Program-made: the position numbers and the translations under genes
Part shown: positions 17,772-26,025 of the stretch, piece by piece
Position numbering within the stretch: position 1 is the first letter of the stretch
Layout of the letters: each line of letters begins with the position of its first letter
Notes under the pieces: model-generated
Told to the model about the DNA's origin: nothing
Databases searched by the model: none
What the model saw: only the letters and a program-made list of their open reading frames with translations
Assembly: GCA_044508625.1 (NCBI GenBank)
Contig: JBIQHJ010000003.1
Span: 62,001-126,000, forward strand
Source: Castellaniella sp044508625
GTDB taxonomy: Bacteria > Pseudomonadota > Gammaproteobacteria > Burkholderiales > Burkholderiaceae_B
Reading direction: 5' to 3'
Length of the DNA stretch: 64,000 bases

Positions 17772-18746
17772 ATGAAAGCGATATTGATCGGCGGCACCCA
17801 GGACGAAAAGGCGGAACTGCGCAAATGGCTGCCCGCCGCGCATGCGATCGAGATGCTGCCTCGCGACGCCGGCCGGTCGGACCGCTACGATGCGGAAATC
17901 GGGCCCGAGGATGCGGTGATTTCGCTCCAGTTCAGCCGTCCCCCGGGCAGGGTTCCCGACTTCCGCCTGCTGCACGTGCCCGGCGCGGGACTCGACGGAA
18001 TCGATTTCGGCGCCTTGCCGCGGGCCTGCACCGTCTGCAATGTCTTCGAGCACGAGATCCCGATATCGGAGTATGTCCTGCTCGCGATGCTGGAATGGGA
18101 GATCCGGATGGCGGACATGCGCATGAATTTCTCGTCCGCGCCCGGCACATGGCCGCGCATGTATTGCAACCGCGTGCCTCACGGCGAGCTGTCCGGCAAG
18201 ACGGTGGGCCTCGTCGGGTTCGGGCACATCGGCCAGCACATCGCGCGGCGCGCCAAGGCCTTCGGCATGACGGTCCTGGCGCTGGCGACCTCCCGGCGGT
18301 CCACGCCCGAGCCAGTGGATGGATTCTTTGTGCCGCAGGAACTGAATACCCTTCTGGAACGGTCGGATTTCGTGGTGATCGCGTGCCCCTTGACCGACGA
18401 GACCCGACACATGATCGGTACGGAGCAATTGCGGGCCATGAAGGCCTCGGCCGTCCTCATCAATGTCTCCCGGGGCGGCATCGTCGCCGAACGGCCCCTG
18501 TACGAGGCCCTGCGGGATGGCGTGATCGGGGGCGCCTGCCTGGACGTCTGGTACCGCTATCCCGCGGGCCCGGATGATGAAATGGCGCCCGCCGACTTTC
18601 CTTTCGATCGATTGCCCAACGTCGTCTGCACCCCGCATGCGAGCGCCTGGACCTCCGGGCTGTTCCAGAGGCGCTACAAATTCATCGCCGAGAACATCCA
18701 GCGGGTGGCCAGGGGCGAGCGCCCCTTGAATGTCGTCAAGGGCTGA
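17772..18746 (+). CDS. D-isomer-specific 2-hydroxyacid dehydrogenase
   Basis: 324 aa. NAD-binding motif GLVGFGHIGQHIARRAKA, catalytic Arg in LINVSRGGIVAE, and the His in CTPHASAWTSG. It interconverts a 2-hydroxyacid and a 2-oxoacid. The start MKAILIGG at 17772 is chosen because it begins at the first beta strand; earlier in-frame starts add an unstructured stretch. Last gene of the rightward operon, only 27 bases from the converging TRAP operon. Probably reduces or oxidises a 2-oxoacid released by the RraA-like aldolase. Confidence 0.92.
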   Translation: MKAILIGGTQDEKAELRKWLPAAHAIEMLPRDAGRSDRYDAEIGPEDAVISLQFSRPPGRVPDFRLLHVPGAGLDGIDFGALPRACTVCNVFEHEIPISEYVLLAMLEWEIRMADMRMNFSSAPGTWPRMYCNRVPHGELSGKTVGLVGFGHIGQHIARRAKAFGMTVLALATSRRSTPEPVDGFFVPQELNTLLERSDFVVIACPLTDETRHMIGTEQLRAMKASAVLINVSRGGIVAERPLYEALRDGVIGGACLDVWYRYPAGPDDEMAPADFPFDRLPNVVCTPHASAWTSGLFQRRYKFIAENIQRVARGERPLNVVKG

Positions 18747-18773
18747 CCGGGCCGGCCCGTGGCCGGCGCTGGT

Positions 18774-20054
18774 TCATGAGAATTGACGGGGGAGCCAGAG
18801 CGCCAGGCCGGGGAATATGTCGAGGATCAGGATCATGAGCAGCAGCATCGCCACGAAGGGCAGGCTGCCGATGATCACCGAGTTGATATTGCCCGATTTG
18901 CGCACGCTCTGGATCACGAACAGGTTCAGGCCCACGGGCGGCGTGATCAAGGCCGTCTCGATCAGGATGACGATGATGATGCCCAGCCATACGGGATCGT
19001 ATCCGAAGGCGATCATGATGGGCGCGACGATCGGGATCGTCGTGATCATCAAAGACAGCGTCTCCATGAAGCAGCCCAGGATCAGGTAGAAAATCACGAG
19101 GACCAGCAGCATGACGTTGGCCGATACGCCCAGGCCGGTGATCGTCTGCGTGATCAGTTCCGTGATGCCCGCCGCCGACATGATGAAATTGAGGAATGCC
19201 GCGCCGATGACGATGAGCATGATCATGGCGCTGGTCCTCATGGCGCCTTCCACCGCGTCGCGGATCATCGCGAAAGTCAGCCGCCCGACCGAGGCCGCCA
19301 GGATCAGCGCGCCCACCACGCCCAGCGCGGCGGCTTCGGTGGGTGTCGCAACGCCCGCGTAGATCGACCCGACCACCAGCAGGAATATCCCGATGGGCGG
19401 CACGAGGTGGATCAGGCTCGCGAGGCGCTGGTGCCAGTCCGCGTGGATCTTCTCGCCGCCCCATCGCGGCTTGAACAGGCAGCACACCCAGATGGCGAGC
19501 ATGAACAGCAGAGACACGCCCAATCCCGGGATGAAGCCGGCCAGGTACAGGGCGGGCACGGAGGTATTCGTCAGGACCCCATAGAGGATGAGATTGACCG
19601 AAGGAGGGATGAGGATGCCGAGCGTCCCGCCGGCGGCCAGGCTGCCCAGGAACAGCGATTCCTTGTAGTTCCGCTTTTTGATTTGCGGTATGGCCACGGT
19701 GCCGACGGTGGCCGCGGTGGCCACGCTCGAGCCGGAGGTGGCGGCAAACAGCGTGCTGGCGGCGATATTGGCGTGCATCAGGCCGCCCGGCAGCCATGAC
19801 AGCCAGAGGCTCATGGCGCTGTACATCTTTTCGGCGATGCCGGAACGCAGCAATATCTCGCCCAGCATGATGAACAGGGGTATGGCGACCAGCAGGAACT
19901 CGTTGTTGGTCTGCCATGCGATCTCGCCGATGGCCCGCGTCAGGGGCAGCATGGAATACAGCGGATCGAGGATCAGGCCGAGTATGCCGAGCGCCGCGCC
20001 GACGGGGATGCTGAGCCCTATCAGGACCAGCAGGATCACCAGTGTGACGGTCAT
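18774..20054 (-). CDS. TRAP transporter large permease (DctM family)
   Basis: 426 aa, about twelve membrane segments. DctM motifs include ATSGSSVATAATVG, GILIPPSVNLILYG and GVATPTEAAALG. It resembles the DctM at 40114 along its whole length (shared ALGILG, GEILLRSG/GELLLRSG, GGLMH-N, TLGILIPPS), so the two transport systems are paralogous. ATGA overlap with DctQ upstream. Confidence 0.94.
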   Translation of the reverse strand: MTVTLVILLVLIGLSIPVGAALGILGLILDPLYSMLPLTRAIGEIAWQTNNEFLLVAIPLFIMLGEILLRSGIAEKMYSAMSLWLSWLPGGLMHANIAASTLFAATSGSSVATAATVGTVAIPQIKKRNYKESLFLGSLAAGGTLGILIPPSVNLILYGVLTNTSVPALYLAGFIPGLGVSLLFMLAIWVCCLFKPRWGGEKIHADWHQRLASLIHLVPPIGIFLLVVGSIYAGVATPTEAAALGVVGALILAASVGRLTFAMIRDAVEGAMRTSAMIMLIVIGAAFLNFIMSAAGITELITQTITGLGVSANVMLLVLVIFYLILGCFMETLSLMITTIPIVAPIMIAFGYDPVWLGIIIVILIETALITPPVGLNLFVIQSVRKSGNINSVIIGSLPFVAMLLLMILILDIFPGLALWLPRQFS

Positions 20055-20674
20055 GATGGCTCCCCGTGGATCAGCCTTTTACCGGCCTCGGCCTCGCCCA
20101 GGGCTTCGTCCTCCGCGCTGATGATGCCGGCGATGGCGTTGACCGTGCGCAGGTCGCCGGTCACGAGCGCGATGGAGGACCGGGCCAGCATGATGGCCAG
20201 CACCACGCACAGCCACAGGAATCCCGCGGCCCACAGGTATTGAGGGATCCACAGGGGAGTGGCCAGCGTCGAGTTGGCCGCCGAATCGAGCGCCCATGAG
20301 GTCTCGGCGACCTCGAGCGCGTATCGCGTCAGGTACACGATGAATACGCCCAGGCTCACCAGGGACACGAAGTCGAGCAGGGCGCTGACGCGCACGGACA
20401 GGAACTGATAAAAGGTATCGATCCGGATGTTCGCGCGCTGCAGGGTTGCGAATGACAGCGCCCAGGAAATGCTGATGGCGAAGGCGTAGCCCGAGAGCTC
20501 GTCCGAGCCTCCCAGGCTCATGTTGAAGGCCTTGCGTATGATCACGTCGATCGAGATGTAGAACGCGCTCATCAGCGTCAGGCCGCCGGCGACCCACATC
20601 GCTCCGCGTGACAGCGTGTTGGCGATGGCGAGCAGCCTGTCGAAAATCGTCTCTGGAATCCGCTTTCTTGTCAT
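20051..20674 (-). CDS. TRAP transporter small permease (DctQ family)
   Basis: 207 aa from the ATG at 20674 (a GTG at 20683 in the same frame is possible). Four hydrophobic segments; the conserved region FATLQRANIRIDTFYQF follows the second. The C-terminus carries a hydrophilic tail of about 30 residues. Pairs with the DctM that overlaps its stop. Confidence 0.9.
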   Translation of the reverse strand: MTRKRIPETIFDRLLAIANTLSRGAMWVAGGLTLMSAFYISIDVIIRKAFNMSLGGSDELSGYAFAISISWALSFATLQRANIRIDTFYQFLSVRVSALLDFVSLVSLGVFIVYLTRYALEVAETSWALDSAANSTLATPLWIPQYLWAAGFLWLCVVLAIMLARSSIALVTGDLRTVNAIAGIISAEDEALGEAEAGKRLIHGEPS

Positions 20675-20699
20675 GGTTGGCACCGTGAGGGGGGGCGCC

Positions 20700-20725
20700 G
20701 GCGGCCAGGAGTCCTCCTGGCCGCC
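20700..20725 (-). other. Strong hairpin between dctP and dctQ
   Basis: Perfect 11-bp stem GGCGGCCAGGA / TCCTGGCCGCC with loop GTCC, in the gap between the binding-protein gene and the permease genes. No U-run. Likely stabilises the dctP mRNA and limits read-through to dctQM. Confidence 0.6.
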
Positions 20726-20758
20726 GCGGGGGAGGCAATCACGTACGTCGTCCGCCGG

Positions 20759-21826
20759 TCACTTGGCCGCCTTGACCGCCGTGATGCCACGCAGCTTGCC
20801 GACCGTGTCGTTGAAGTCCTTGACGCACTCGGCCGAGCAGCGCGCGGCCCAGCTCGGCACCACGGTCTCGGTGGTGATTTTCTTCAACAGCTCGCGATCG
20901 GCCTCGGTGGGTTCCACGAGCGTCATCTTTCCTCTCGTGGGGAAGGGGCAGGCATCCGAGCCGGTATTGCAGTCGTACCCCTCCTGCGTGGCTTTCGCGG
21001 CATCGTCCCAGATCCTGTCGATCATGACGTCGATGTTTTTCTGGATGAATTCCTGGACCCTGGGGTCCAGCTTGTTCCAGAAATCCAGGTTCGCGGCATG
21101 GAGCTGCTGGTTCCAGTTGATGGGCAGGGCATACAGGTGCGTCGCGACCTCATACCATTTGGCGGAATACCCGGACATCGATCCGCTCACCGCGCAATCG
21201 ATCACCTTGTTCTGCATGGCGGGCACGACCTCGGCGAAGGACATCGTGACGCTCAGGCCGCCCAGGGCCTGGATGAATTCCGCGACGGTGCGGCTGCTGG
21301 CGCGGACCTTCTTGCCCTTGATGTCCGCCAGGCTCTTGATGTCCGCGTTGCAGAACAGCACCTGGGCCGGATAGGTGGATAGCCCCAGCACCTTGATGTT
21401 CCGCTGCAGGTAGTATTTCCTGTAGATGGGCGCGAACGCATCCGTCACCTCGCGGGCGATCTTCGCGGTGGGGTTGATGCCCGCGAGGTCGATGGCCTCG
21501 TTGATGGGGTTGTCGCTCGCGAAGTACGCGAGGGTCGCCGTGCCGATGGGTATGATGCCCTGGCTGATCAGCCGCAGCACTTCGGGCCCTTTCAGGCCCA
21601 TCTCGTTGTAGCCCTTTATGGTTGCGGTGACCCGGCCTTCCGAGAGTTCCGGAATCGTCTTGGTCCAGAAAGGCAGCTCGAAATCCTGGTAGGTCGTGAG
21701 GGTGCTGAAGCCTCCGACGACTTGCAGGCTGGTCTGCGGAAGGTCCGGCACGCGCTCCTGCGCGGCCGCGGCCCCGCCGAAGATCAGGCCGCTGATCGCC
21801 AGCATCGAGAGCAATCGGTATTTCAT
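20759..21826 (-). CDS. TRAP transporter solute-binding protein (DctP family)
   Basis: 355 aa with a signal peptide (MKYRLLSMLAISGLIFGGAAAAQ). DctP-type fold with GYNEMGLKGPEVLRLISQG and KGKKVRASSRTVAEFIQALG (substrate Arg). It has a C-terminal extension with two cysteine pairs (CNTGSDAC and ARCSAEC), shared with the protein at 41476 and unusual for this family. Start 21826 has GGAGGA upstream. Exports to the periplasm and feeds DctQM. Confidence 0.93.
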   Translation of the reverse strand: MKYRLLSMLAISGLIFGGAAAAQERVPDLPQTSLQVVGGFSTLTTYQDFELPFWTKTIPELSEGRVTATIKGYNEMGLKGPEVLRLISQGIIPIGTATLAYFASDNPINEAIDLAGINPTAKIAREVTDAFAPIYRKYYLQRNIKVLGLSTYPAQVLFCNADIKSLADIKGKKVRASSRTVAEFIQALGGLSVTMSFAEVVPAMQNKVIDCAVSGSMSGYSAKWYEVATHLYALPINWNQQLHAANLDFWNKLDPRVQEFIQKNIDVMIDRIWDDAAKATQEGYDCNTGSDACPFPTRGKMTLVEPTEADRELLKKITTETVVPSWAARCSAECVKDFNDTVGKLRGITAVKAAK

Positions 21827-21987
21827 GGTGTGTCCTCCAGTGATTCCTTTGGTGTATCGGCCTGCATGCCGCGGATGGTCCGCCAAGGCCGGGTCATATG
21901 GGTGCGACGTGAAAGGAATGGGTCATGCTGCTTCCTGTGGGTGCATCCCCGTGTCGGGCGACGCGGGGAAACCGCGCGCACGTGGCC

Positions 21988-23382
21988 TCATGCGGGCGGC
22001 GGCTTTCGCCGGTGCCAATCGGTCCTGCCCTGGTAGAGGGCGCCGATGTCGAGAACGATGGATTCCTCGTATGTCGCGCCGAGGATCTGCAAGGAGGTCG
22101 GCAAGCCGCCGCGGGTACGGCCATTGGGCAAGGCCAGTGCGACCAGGTCGAAAAAGTTGGCGTACCGGGTGAAATGGGCGGCGCTCTTGCTCTGGTCCAC
22201 GTCCGCCAGGGCCGGCGCGGCCGTCGCCGTGGTGGGGGTCAGCAAGGCATCGATACGGCTGAACGCCTCATTCGTCCGGGCGCACATCGACCGGCGGCGG
22301 TCCAATGAGTCGAGGTACGCCCAGGCCTCCGTGTCGCGGCCGGTCAGGAGGCGCAGGCGCACGTCTTCGTCCAGCGGCTGCGCGGGGTCTTCGAGCATCT
22401 GGCGGTGCACCGCATACCCTTCCGTGCACATGATCGACAGGTTCAGTCGGGCGACCTCGTCGAAGCCATGGGGCAGGTCCGCCTCGACGATCTCCGCGCC
22501 CATCTGGCGGAAAAACTCCACCGACTCGTCATAGGCGTCCAGGACGTCGCCTTGAACCAGCGTCCGATCGGCCCGCGGGAGGGTCGCCAGGACCAGGCGG
22601 TCGCCCGTTCGCCGCGACGCGCTGCGGCCGCCTCGCGGCGGCAGCGCCTGCGTGCGCCGGTCGAGCGCGTCGGGGCCTTCCAGGGCGCGGTAGAGCAGCG
22701 CGACGTCCTCGACCGAGCGGGCCATCGGCGATACCGTGTCCAGGGTTTCGCTCAAGGGGATGATCCCGCTGAGGCTGATGCGGCCCCGCGAGGGCCGCAG
22801 TGCGGTGAGGCCGCACCAGGACGCCGGCACGCGGCCCGAGCCGCCCGTATCCGTGCCCAGGGCCCAGGGCACGAATCCGGCCGCCACGGCGACGCCGGAT
22901 CCGCTGCTGGAGCCGCCCGGCGCCCGGAAGACGCCGGGATCCCAGGGGTTGCGCGGGGTCCCCATGCGCTGGTTGGTCCCCCAACTGCCTGCGGCGAATT
23001 CCACGGTGTGCGTCTTGCCCAGGATGACGGCGCCCTGCTGGATCAGTCGCCGCGCCACCGTGGCCGTGCGCCGGCTTTGCCGGGTCCGCCAGGCCGCGCA
23101 GCCCGCCGTCGTGACGTGGTGTTCCATCTCGATCAGGTCCTTGAGGGCGATCGGAATGCCCTGCAAGGGTCCGAGCCGATGGCCCGTGCGCGCGGCCAGG
23201 TCGGCTTGGCGGGCGGCCACGCGCGCGTCCTCGGCATGGATCTCGACGAAGGATCCCAGGCGCCCGTCATGCGCGGCGATGCGATCCAGGCAGCGGTCCG
23301 TCAGCTCGGAGGATGAAAGGCGTCCATTCTCCAGGGCTTCCGACAGCTCGCAAGCCGTGTTGGAACCATCGAACTGCGACAT
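21988..23382 (-). CDS. Amidase (amidase signature family, GatA-like)
   Basis: 464 aa. The Ser-cisSer-Lys triad is visible: Lys in GIPIALKDLIE, cis-Ser in GGSSSGSGVAVAAG, nucleophile Ser in TDTGGSGRVPASWCG. These enzymes hydrolyse carboxamides to acid plus ammonia. The gene follows the RraA-like gene and precedes the TRAP genes, under the operator at 24206. As no GatB/GatC genes are adjacent it is a catabolic amidase rather than a tRNA amidotransferase subunit. It could act on the half-amide produced by an imide-opening hydrolase such as that at 15748. Confidence 0.92.
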   Translation of the reverse strand: MSQFDGSNTACELSEALENGRLSSSELTDRCLDRIAAHDGRLGSFVEIHAEDARVAARQADLAARTGHRLGPLQGIPIALKDLIEMEHHVTTAGCAAWRTRQSRRTATVARRLIQQGAVILGKTHTVEFAAGSWGTNQRMGTPRNPWDPGVFRAPGGSSSGSGVAVAAGFVPWALGTDTGGSGRVPASWCGLTALRPSRGRISLSGIIPLSETLDTVSPMARSVEDVALLYRALEGPDALDRRTQALPPRGGRSASRRTGDRLVLATLPRADRTLVQGDVLDAYDESVEFFRQMGAEIVEADLPHGFDEVARLNLSIMCTEGYAVHRQMLEDPAQPLDEDVRLRLLTGRDTEAWAYLDSLDRRRSMCARTNEAFSRIDALLTPTTATAAPALADVDQSKSAAHFTRYANFFDLVALALPNGRTRGGLPTSLQILGATYEESIVLDIGALYQGRTDWHRRKPPPA

Positions 23383-23462
23383 GGATGCCCCCCGGATATC
23401 GTGCGATTGAGGAGATGGGCGCGAGGGCCGCCAGCGGCTGGGCCGCGGCCGTCCGCCCCGGA

Positions 23463-24131
23463 TTACTTCGGCAGCAAGTGGCTGTTGATCACCTCGGTGG
23501 TGCCGAGGATGTCGGGGTATTTCTCGCCGGCATCGACGCGCTGGAGGGTGGCTTTCTCGGCTTCCTGCAGCCCTATCGCTTTCTTGGCGGCATACTCGAT
23601 CAGCGCGGCCGGCAAGACCAGCACGCCGTTTTCGTCGGCCAGGATCGCATCCCCGGGCGAGACGGCGACACCGCCGCAGGACACCGGCACGCAGAATGCG
23701 CCGCCGAGCCCGAGCGTCTTGACGGTGATGGCCGACAGGCCGCGCGCCCAGACGGGCACGCCGTAGCGCTTGAGCTCGGCGATGTCGGTCACCACGCCGT
23801 CCACGACGATTCCGGCCGCCCCGGCAGCCCGGGCGGCATAGGCGAGGGCCCCGCCGAGGCTGGCATGGCGATGGTCGCCGCAGCGGTCGATCACGAGTAC
23901 GTCCCCCGGCCGGACCTGCCCGATGGCGTAATGCGCCATTGCGCCGTCGGCGCCCGGGTAGCGCACCGTCACGGCGGTGCCCGCGATGCGCTTTTCCGAG
24001 AAAAGGGCCCTGATGCCCGGGTCCATGAAGCCCGTGTGCAGGAAGTGCCCGATGGTGGCGGGCTCGGCCCGCGCGAGCAGCTCCAGCAGCGGGCGGTCGA
24101 TCGGTGCGGGCAATGGATTCAAGTCGTACAT
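23463..24131 (-). CDS. RraA-like / 4-hydroxy-4-methyl-2-oxoglutarate aldolase family protein
   Basis: 222 aa. RraA fold with the metal/substrate region VLVIDRCGDHRHASLGGALAYAARAAG and GIVVDGVVTDIAELKRYGVPVWARG, in which the G-x3-R-D motif reads DGVVTDI, so the usual Arg is replaced by Thr. HMG/CHA aldolases of this family release pyruvate from 4-hydroxy-2-oxoacids. The start at 24131 (MYDLNPLPAP) has GAGGAA upstream; the frame stays open to 24257 but that part contains the operator. First gene of the leftward operon. With the Arg altered, aldolase activity is not certain. Confidence 0.82.
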   Translation of the reverse strand: MYDLNPLPAPIDRPLLELLARAEPATIGHFLHTGFMDPGIRALFSEKRIAGTAVTVRYPGADGAMAHYAIGQVRPGDVLVIDRCGDHRHASLGGALAYAARAAGAAGIVVDGVVTDIAELKRYGVPVWARGLSAITVKTLGLGGAFCVPVSCGGVAVSPGDAILADENGVLVLPAALIEYAAKKAIGLQEAEKATLQRVDAGEKYPDILGTTEVINSHLLPK

Positions 24132-24205
24132 GCCGGGGTTCCTCGTGGCTGGGGGCTTGAACCGCTCGGCGCGTGTTTCGAGCCCGATCCCTCGTGTGCA
24201 GCAGG

Positions 24206-24257
24206 TATTGGAAACGTTTCCAATAACGAGTGAAGCATGAACGAGTCGTGGTGTCAA
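24206..24257 (-). promoter_or_regulatory. Promoter with LacI-type operator, leftward operon of region B
   Basis: On the minus strand: TTGACA (24257-24252), 17-base spacer, weak -10 TTCACT, then TATTGGAAACGTTTCCAATA, a perfect 20-bp palindrome (24206-24225). The -35 to operator distance (27 bases) and the CACTCGT just before the operator match the copy at 10056-10106. Confidence 0.8.
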
Positions 24258-24279
24258 TAAAAATGAATGAAATGGAAAT

Positions 24280-24978
24280 CTACGATTGCGAGGGCAGGCC
24301 CGCCACGGGACCTTTTTTGCTCAAGCGCTCGTAGTTGTCCCTCAACAACAGGCCCGCGTAGTACACGTGCTCGCGCATCAGTTGCTCGGCGCGGGCGCCG
24401 TCGCGCTCGATGACGGCGGCGACGATGCGGTGGTGGTCGTTGTGGGACCGGAGGATGACGCCGTGGTCGTCCCACAGCATGATGCGGTCCGAGGCGAAGG
24501 GGGCGGTCTGCGCCTGGGTGGCGAATCGGGTGACCCAGGAGTTCTCGGCGGCGTTCAGCAGGGTCTCGTGCAGCGTGATGTTCATCTGCTGGTAGGGCTG
24601 GTGGTCCTCGGGCAGCAGCCGGCCCTTGCCGAGGATGGCGTCGCCCTGCGCAAGGCAGGCCTTGAGCTTGCTGATCGCCAGGCCCGAGAGGCCTTTCTGC
24701 GCGGCGCGCCGGCAGGCCAGGCCCTCGAGCACGGCGCGCACCTCGTAGGCGCCGATGATGTCCTCGTACTGGTAGACGCGCACCGTGTATCCACGCTTGG
24801 GCTGGTGCTCGAGCAGGCCCTCGTTGCCGAGGTTGGCGAGCGCGGCGCGGATCGGAGTGCGAGAAACCCCGAGTTTCCGCGCCAGCGGGATCTCCTCGAG
24901 CCGTTCGCCGGGGGCGAGGATGCCCTGGAGGACCCAGCTCCGGAGCGTTTCGGTGACGTGGTCGGCTAAGGTATTCAT
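24280..24978 (-). CDS. GntR family transcriptional regulator (FCD/FadR subfamily)
   Basis: 232 aa. N-terminal wHTH (EEIPLARKLGVSRTPIRAAL) and an all-helical FCD effector domain containing the metal-binding Asp/His positions (ITLHETLLNAA, HNDHHRIVAAVIERD, MREHVYYAG). The start is preceded by no ribosome site. A TACAAT -10-like hexamer ends six bases before the ATG, so the mRNA may be leaderless. The TGTATACA palindrome at 24987-24994 overlaps this promoter, which suggests autoregulation. Divergent from the SDR/ABC-transporter operon, its likely target. Confidence 0.93.
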   Translation of the reverse strand: MNTLADHVTETLRSWVLQGILAPGERLEEIPLARKLGVSRTPIRAALANLGNEGLLEHQPKRGYTVRVYQYEDIIGAYEVRAVLEGLACRRAAQKGLSGLAISKLKACLAQGDAILGKGRLLPEDHQPYQQMNITLHETLLNAAENSWVTRFATQAQTAPFASDRIMLWDDHGVILRSHNDHHRIVAAVIERDGARAEQLMREHVYYAGLLLRDNYERLSKKGPVAGLPSQS

Positions 24979-25176
24979 AAGAATATTGTATACATAGAAA
25001 AGCTTAACTGATAGGAAAAACCTCTTTCTACCGCGGAACCTAGGGCAAACACTGATAACTCGACTTTATTCATGTATGCATAATTAGCGCATATCAAGGA
25101 TTTCCTCGGAATAGTAGCGAAATTTTCAAGGAAAAGACCAGATTCCGGCTTTTATGTATACATGAAGGATGAGCGA
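24979..25176. promoter_or_regulatory. Divergent regulatory gap with TGTATACA-type sites
   Basis: AT-rich gap between the GntR and SDR genes. It holds TGTATACA at 24987-24994, the perfect ATGTATACAT at 25154-25163, and a variant TGTATGCA at 25073-25080. The same set (two TGTATAC-type, one TGTATGCA) occurs in the gap at 36854-37052. FCD-type GntR proteins bind short palindromes of this kind, so these are candidate operators. Confidence 0.6.
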
Positions 25177-25974
25177 ATGACGTTGGAAAGGGATCCGGAG
25201 CAGATGGATTCGGGATGCGCCGAGGTGGCCCTGGTGACGGGCGCCGGCGGCGGGATCGGCATGCAGATCTGCCGCCGGCTGGCCGAGGACGGCTATCGGG
25301 TGGTGGCCTGCGATCTGGCGCCCGAGAGGGCGCGCGCGGCGGTCGAGGACCTGGGCGAGGGGCATGGGTGGCGCGCGTTCGACGTGAGCGACGAGCGACA
25401 GGTCGAGGAGGCGTTCGAGGCGGTCGAGTCCGAGGCGGGCCCGATCGCGACGGTGGTGTGCGCCGCCGGCCTGCTGCTGTTCCAGCCCGACGGCCAGCGC
25501 CCCCTGATCAAGGCCACGCCCCTGGACGTATGGGAGCGCAGCTTTGCCGTGAACGCGCGCGGGGTGTTCCTGTGCTCGCGCGCCTACATCCGGCACCGCG
25601 AGCGCCGGCCGGTGCGGGCGGGCCGGTTCATCACTTTCAGTTCGGTGGCCGCGCAGCTCGGCGGCTACCGTTCGAGTTCGTCCTACATCGCGGCCAAGGC
25701 CGCGGTGCTGGGCTTTACCAAGGCGATGGCCCGGGAGGTTTCCCACATGGGCATCACCGTCAACAGCGTGTCGCCGGGGCTGATCGACACCGAGATGCTC
25801 CGCAGCACGGTGAGCAGCAGCGGCGCCTTGCGGGACGCGGCGGCGGCGATCCCCCTGGGGCGGATCGGCACGACCGAGGACGTGGCCGCCGCCGTGGGCT
25901 TCCTCGCCTCGCCGGGGGCGGGCTACATCACCGGCAGTGTCATCGATGTCAATGGAGGCTATCGCATGCAGTGA
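25177..25974 (+). CDS. SDR family oxidoreductase
   Basis: 265 aa. Cofactor motif TGAGGGIGMQI, the CAAG (NNAG-like) motif, catalytic Ser in FSSVAAQ and YIAAK (YxxxK). The end VIDVNGGYRMQ is typical. The start at 25177 is preferred because AAGGA lies at 25165-25169; an ATG at 25162 falls inside a TGTATACA operator-like site. Oxidises or reduces an alcohol/ketone; first gene of the ABC-transporter operon. Confidence 0.92.
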   Translation: MTLERDPEQMDSGCAEVALVTGAGGGIGMQICRRLAEDGYRVVACDLAPERARAAVEDLGEGHGWRAFDVSDERQVEEAFEAVESEAGPIATVVCAAGLLLFQPDGQRPLIKATPLDVWERSFAVNARGVFLCSRAYIRHRERRPVRAGRFITFSSVAAQLGGYRSSSSYIAAKAAVLGFTKAMAREVSHMGITVNSVSPGLIDTEMLRSTVSSSGALRDAAAAIPLGRIGTTEDVAAAVGFLASPGAGYITGSVIDVNGGYRMQ

Positions 25975-26025
25975 TCCCCGTGGGGGAGCGCATGCGGGCT
26001 TTCGCCAATCACACAAGGAGTGGAG

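Noticed and set aside
24132..24257. Longer RraA-like protein starting at 24257
   Set aside because: The extra residues would be encoded by the promoter and the LacI operator; MYDLNPLPAP at 24131 has a good ribosome site.
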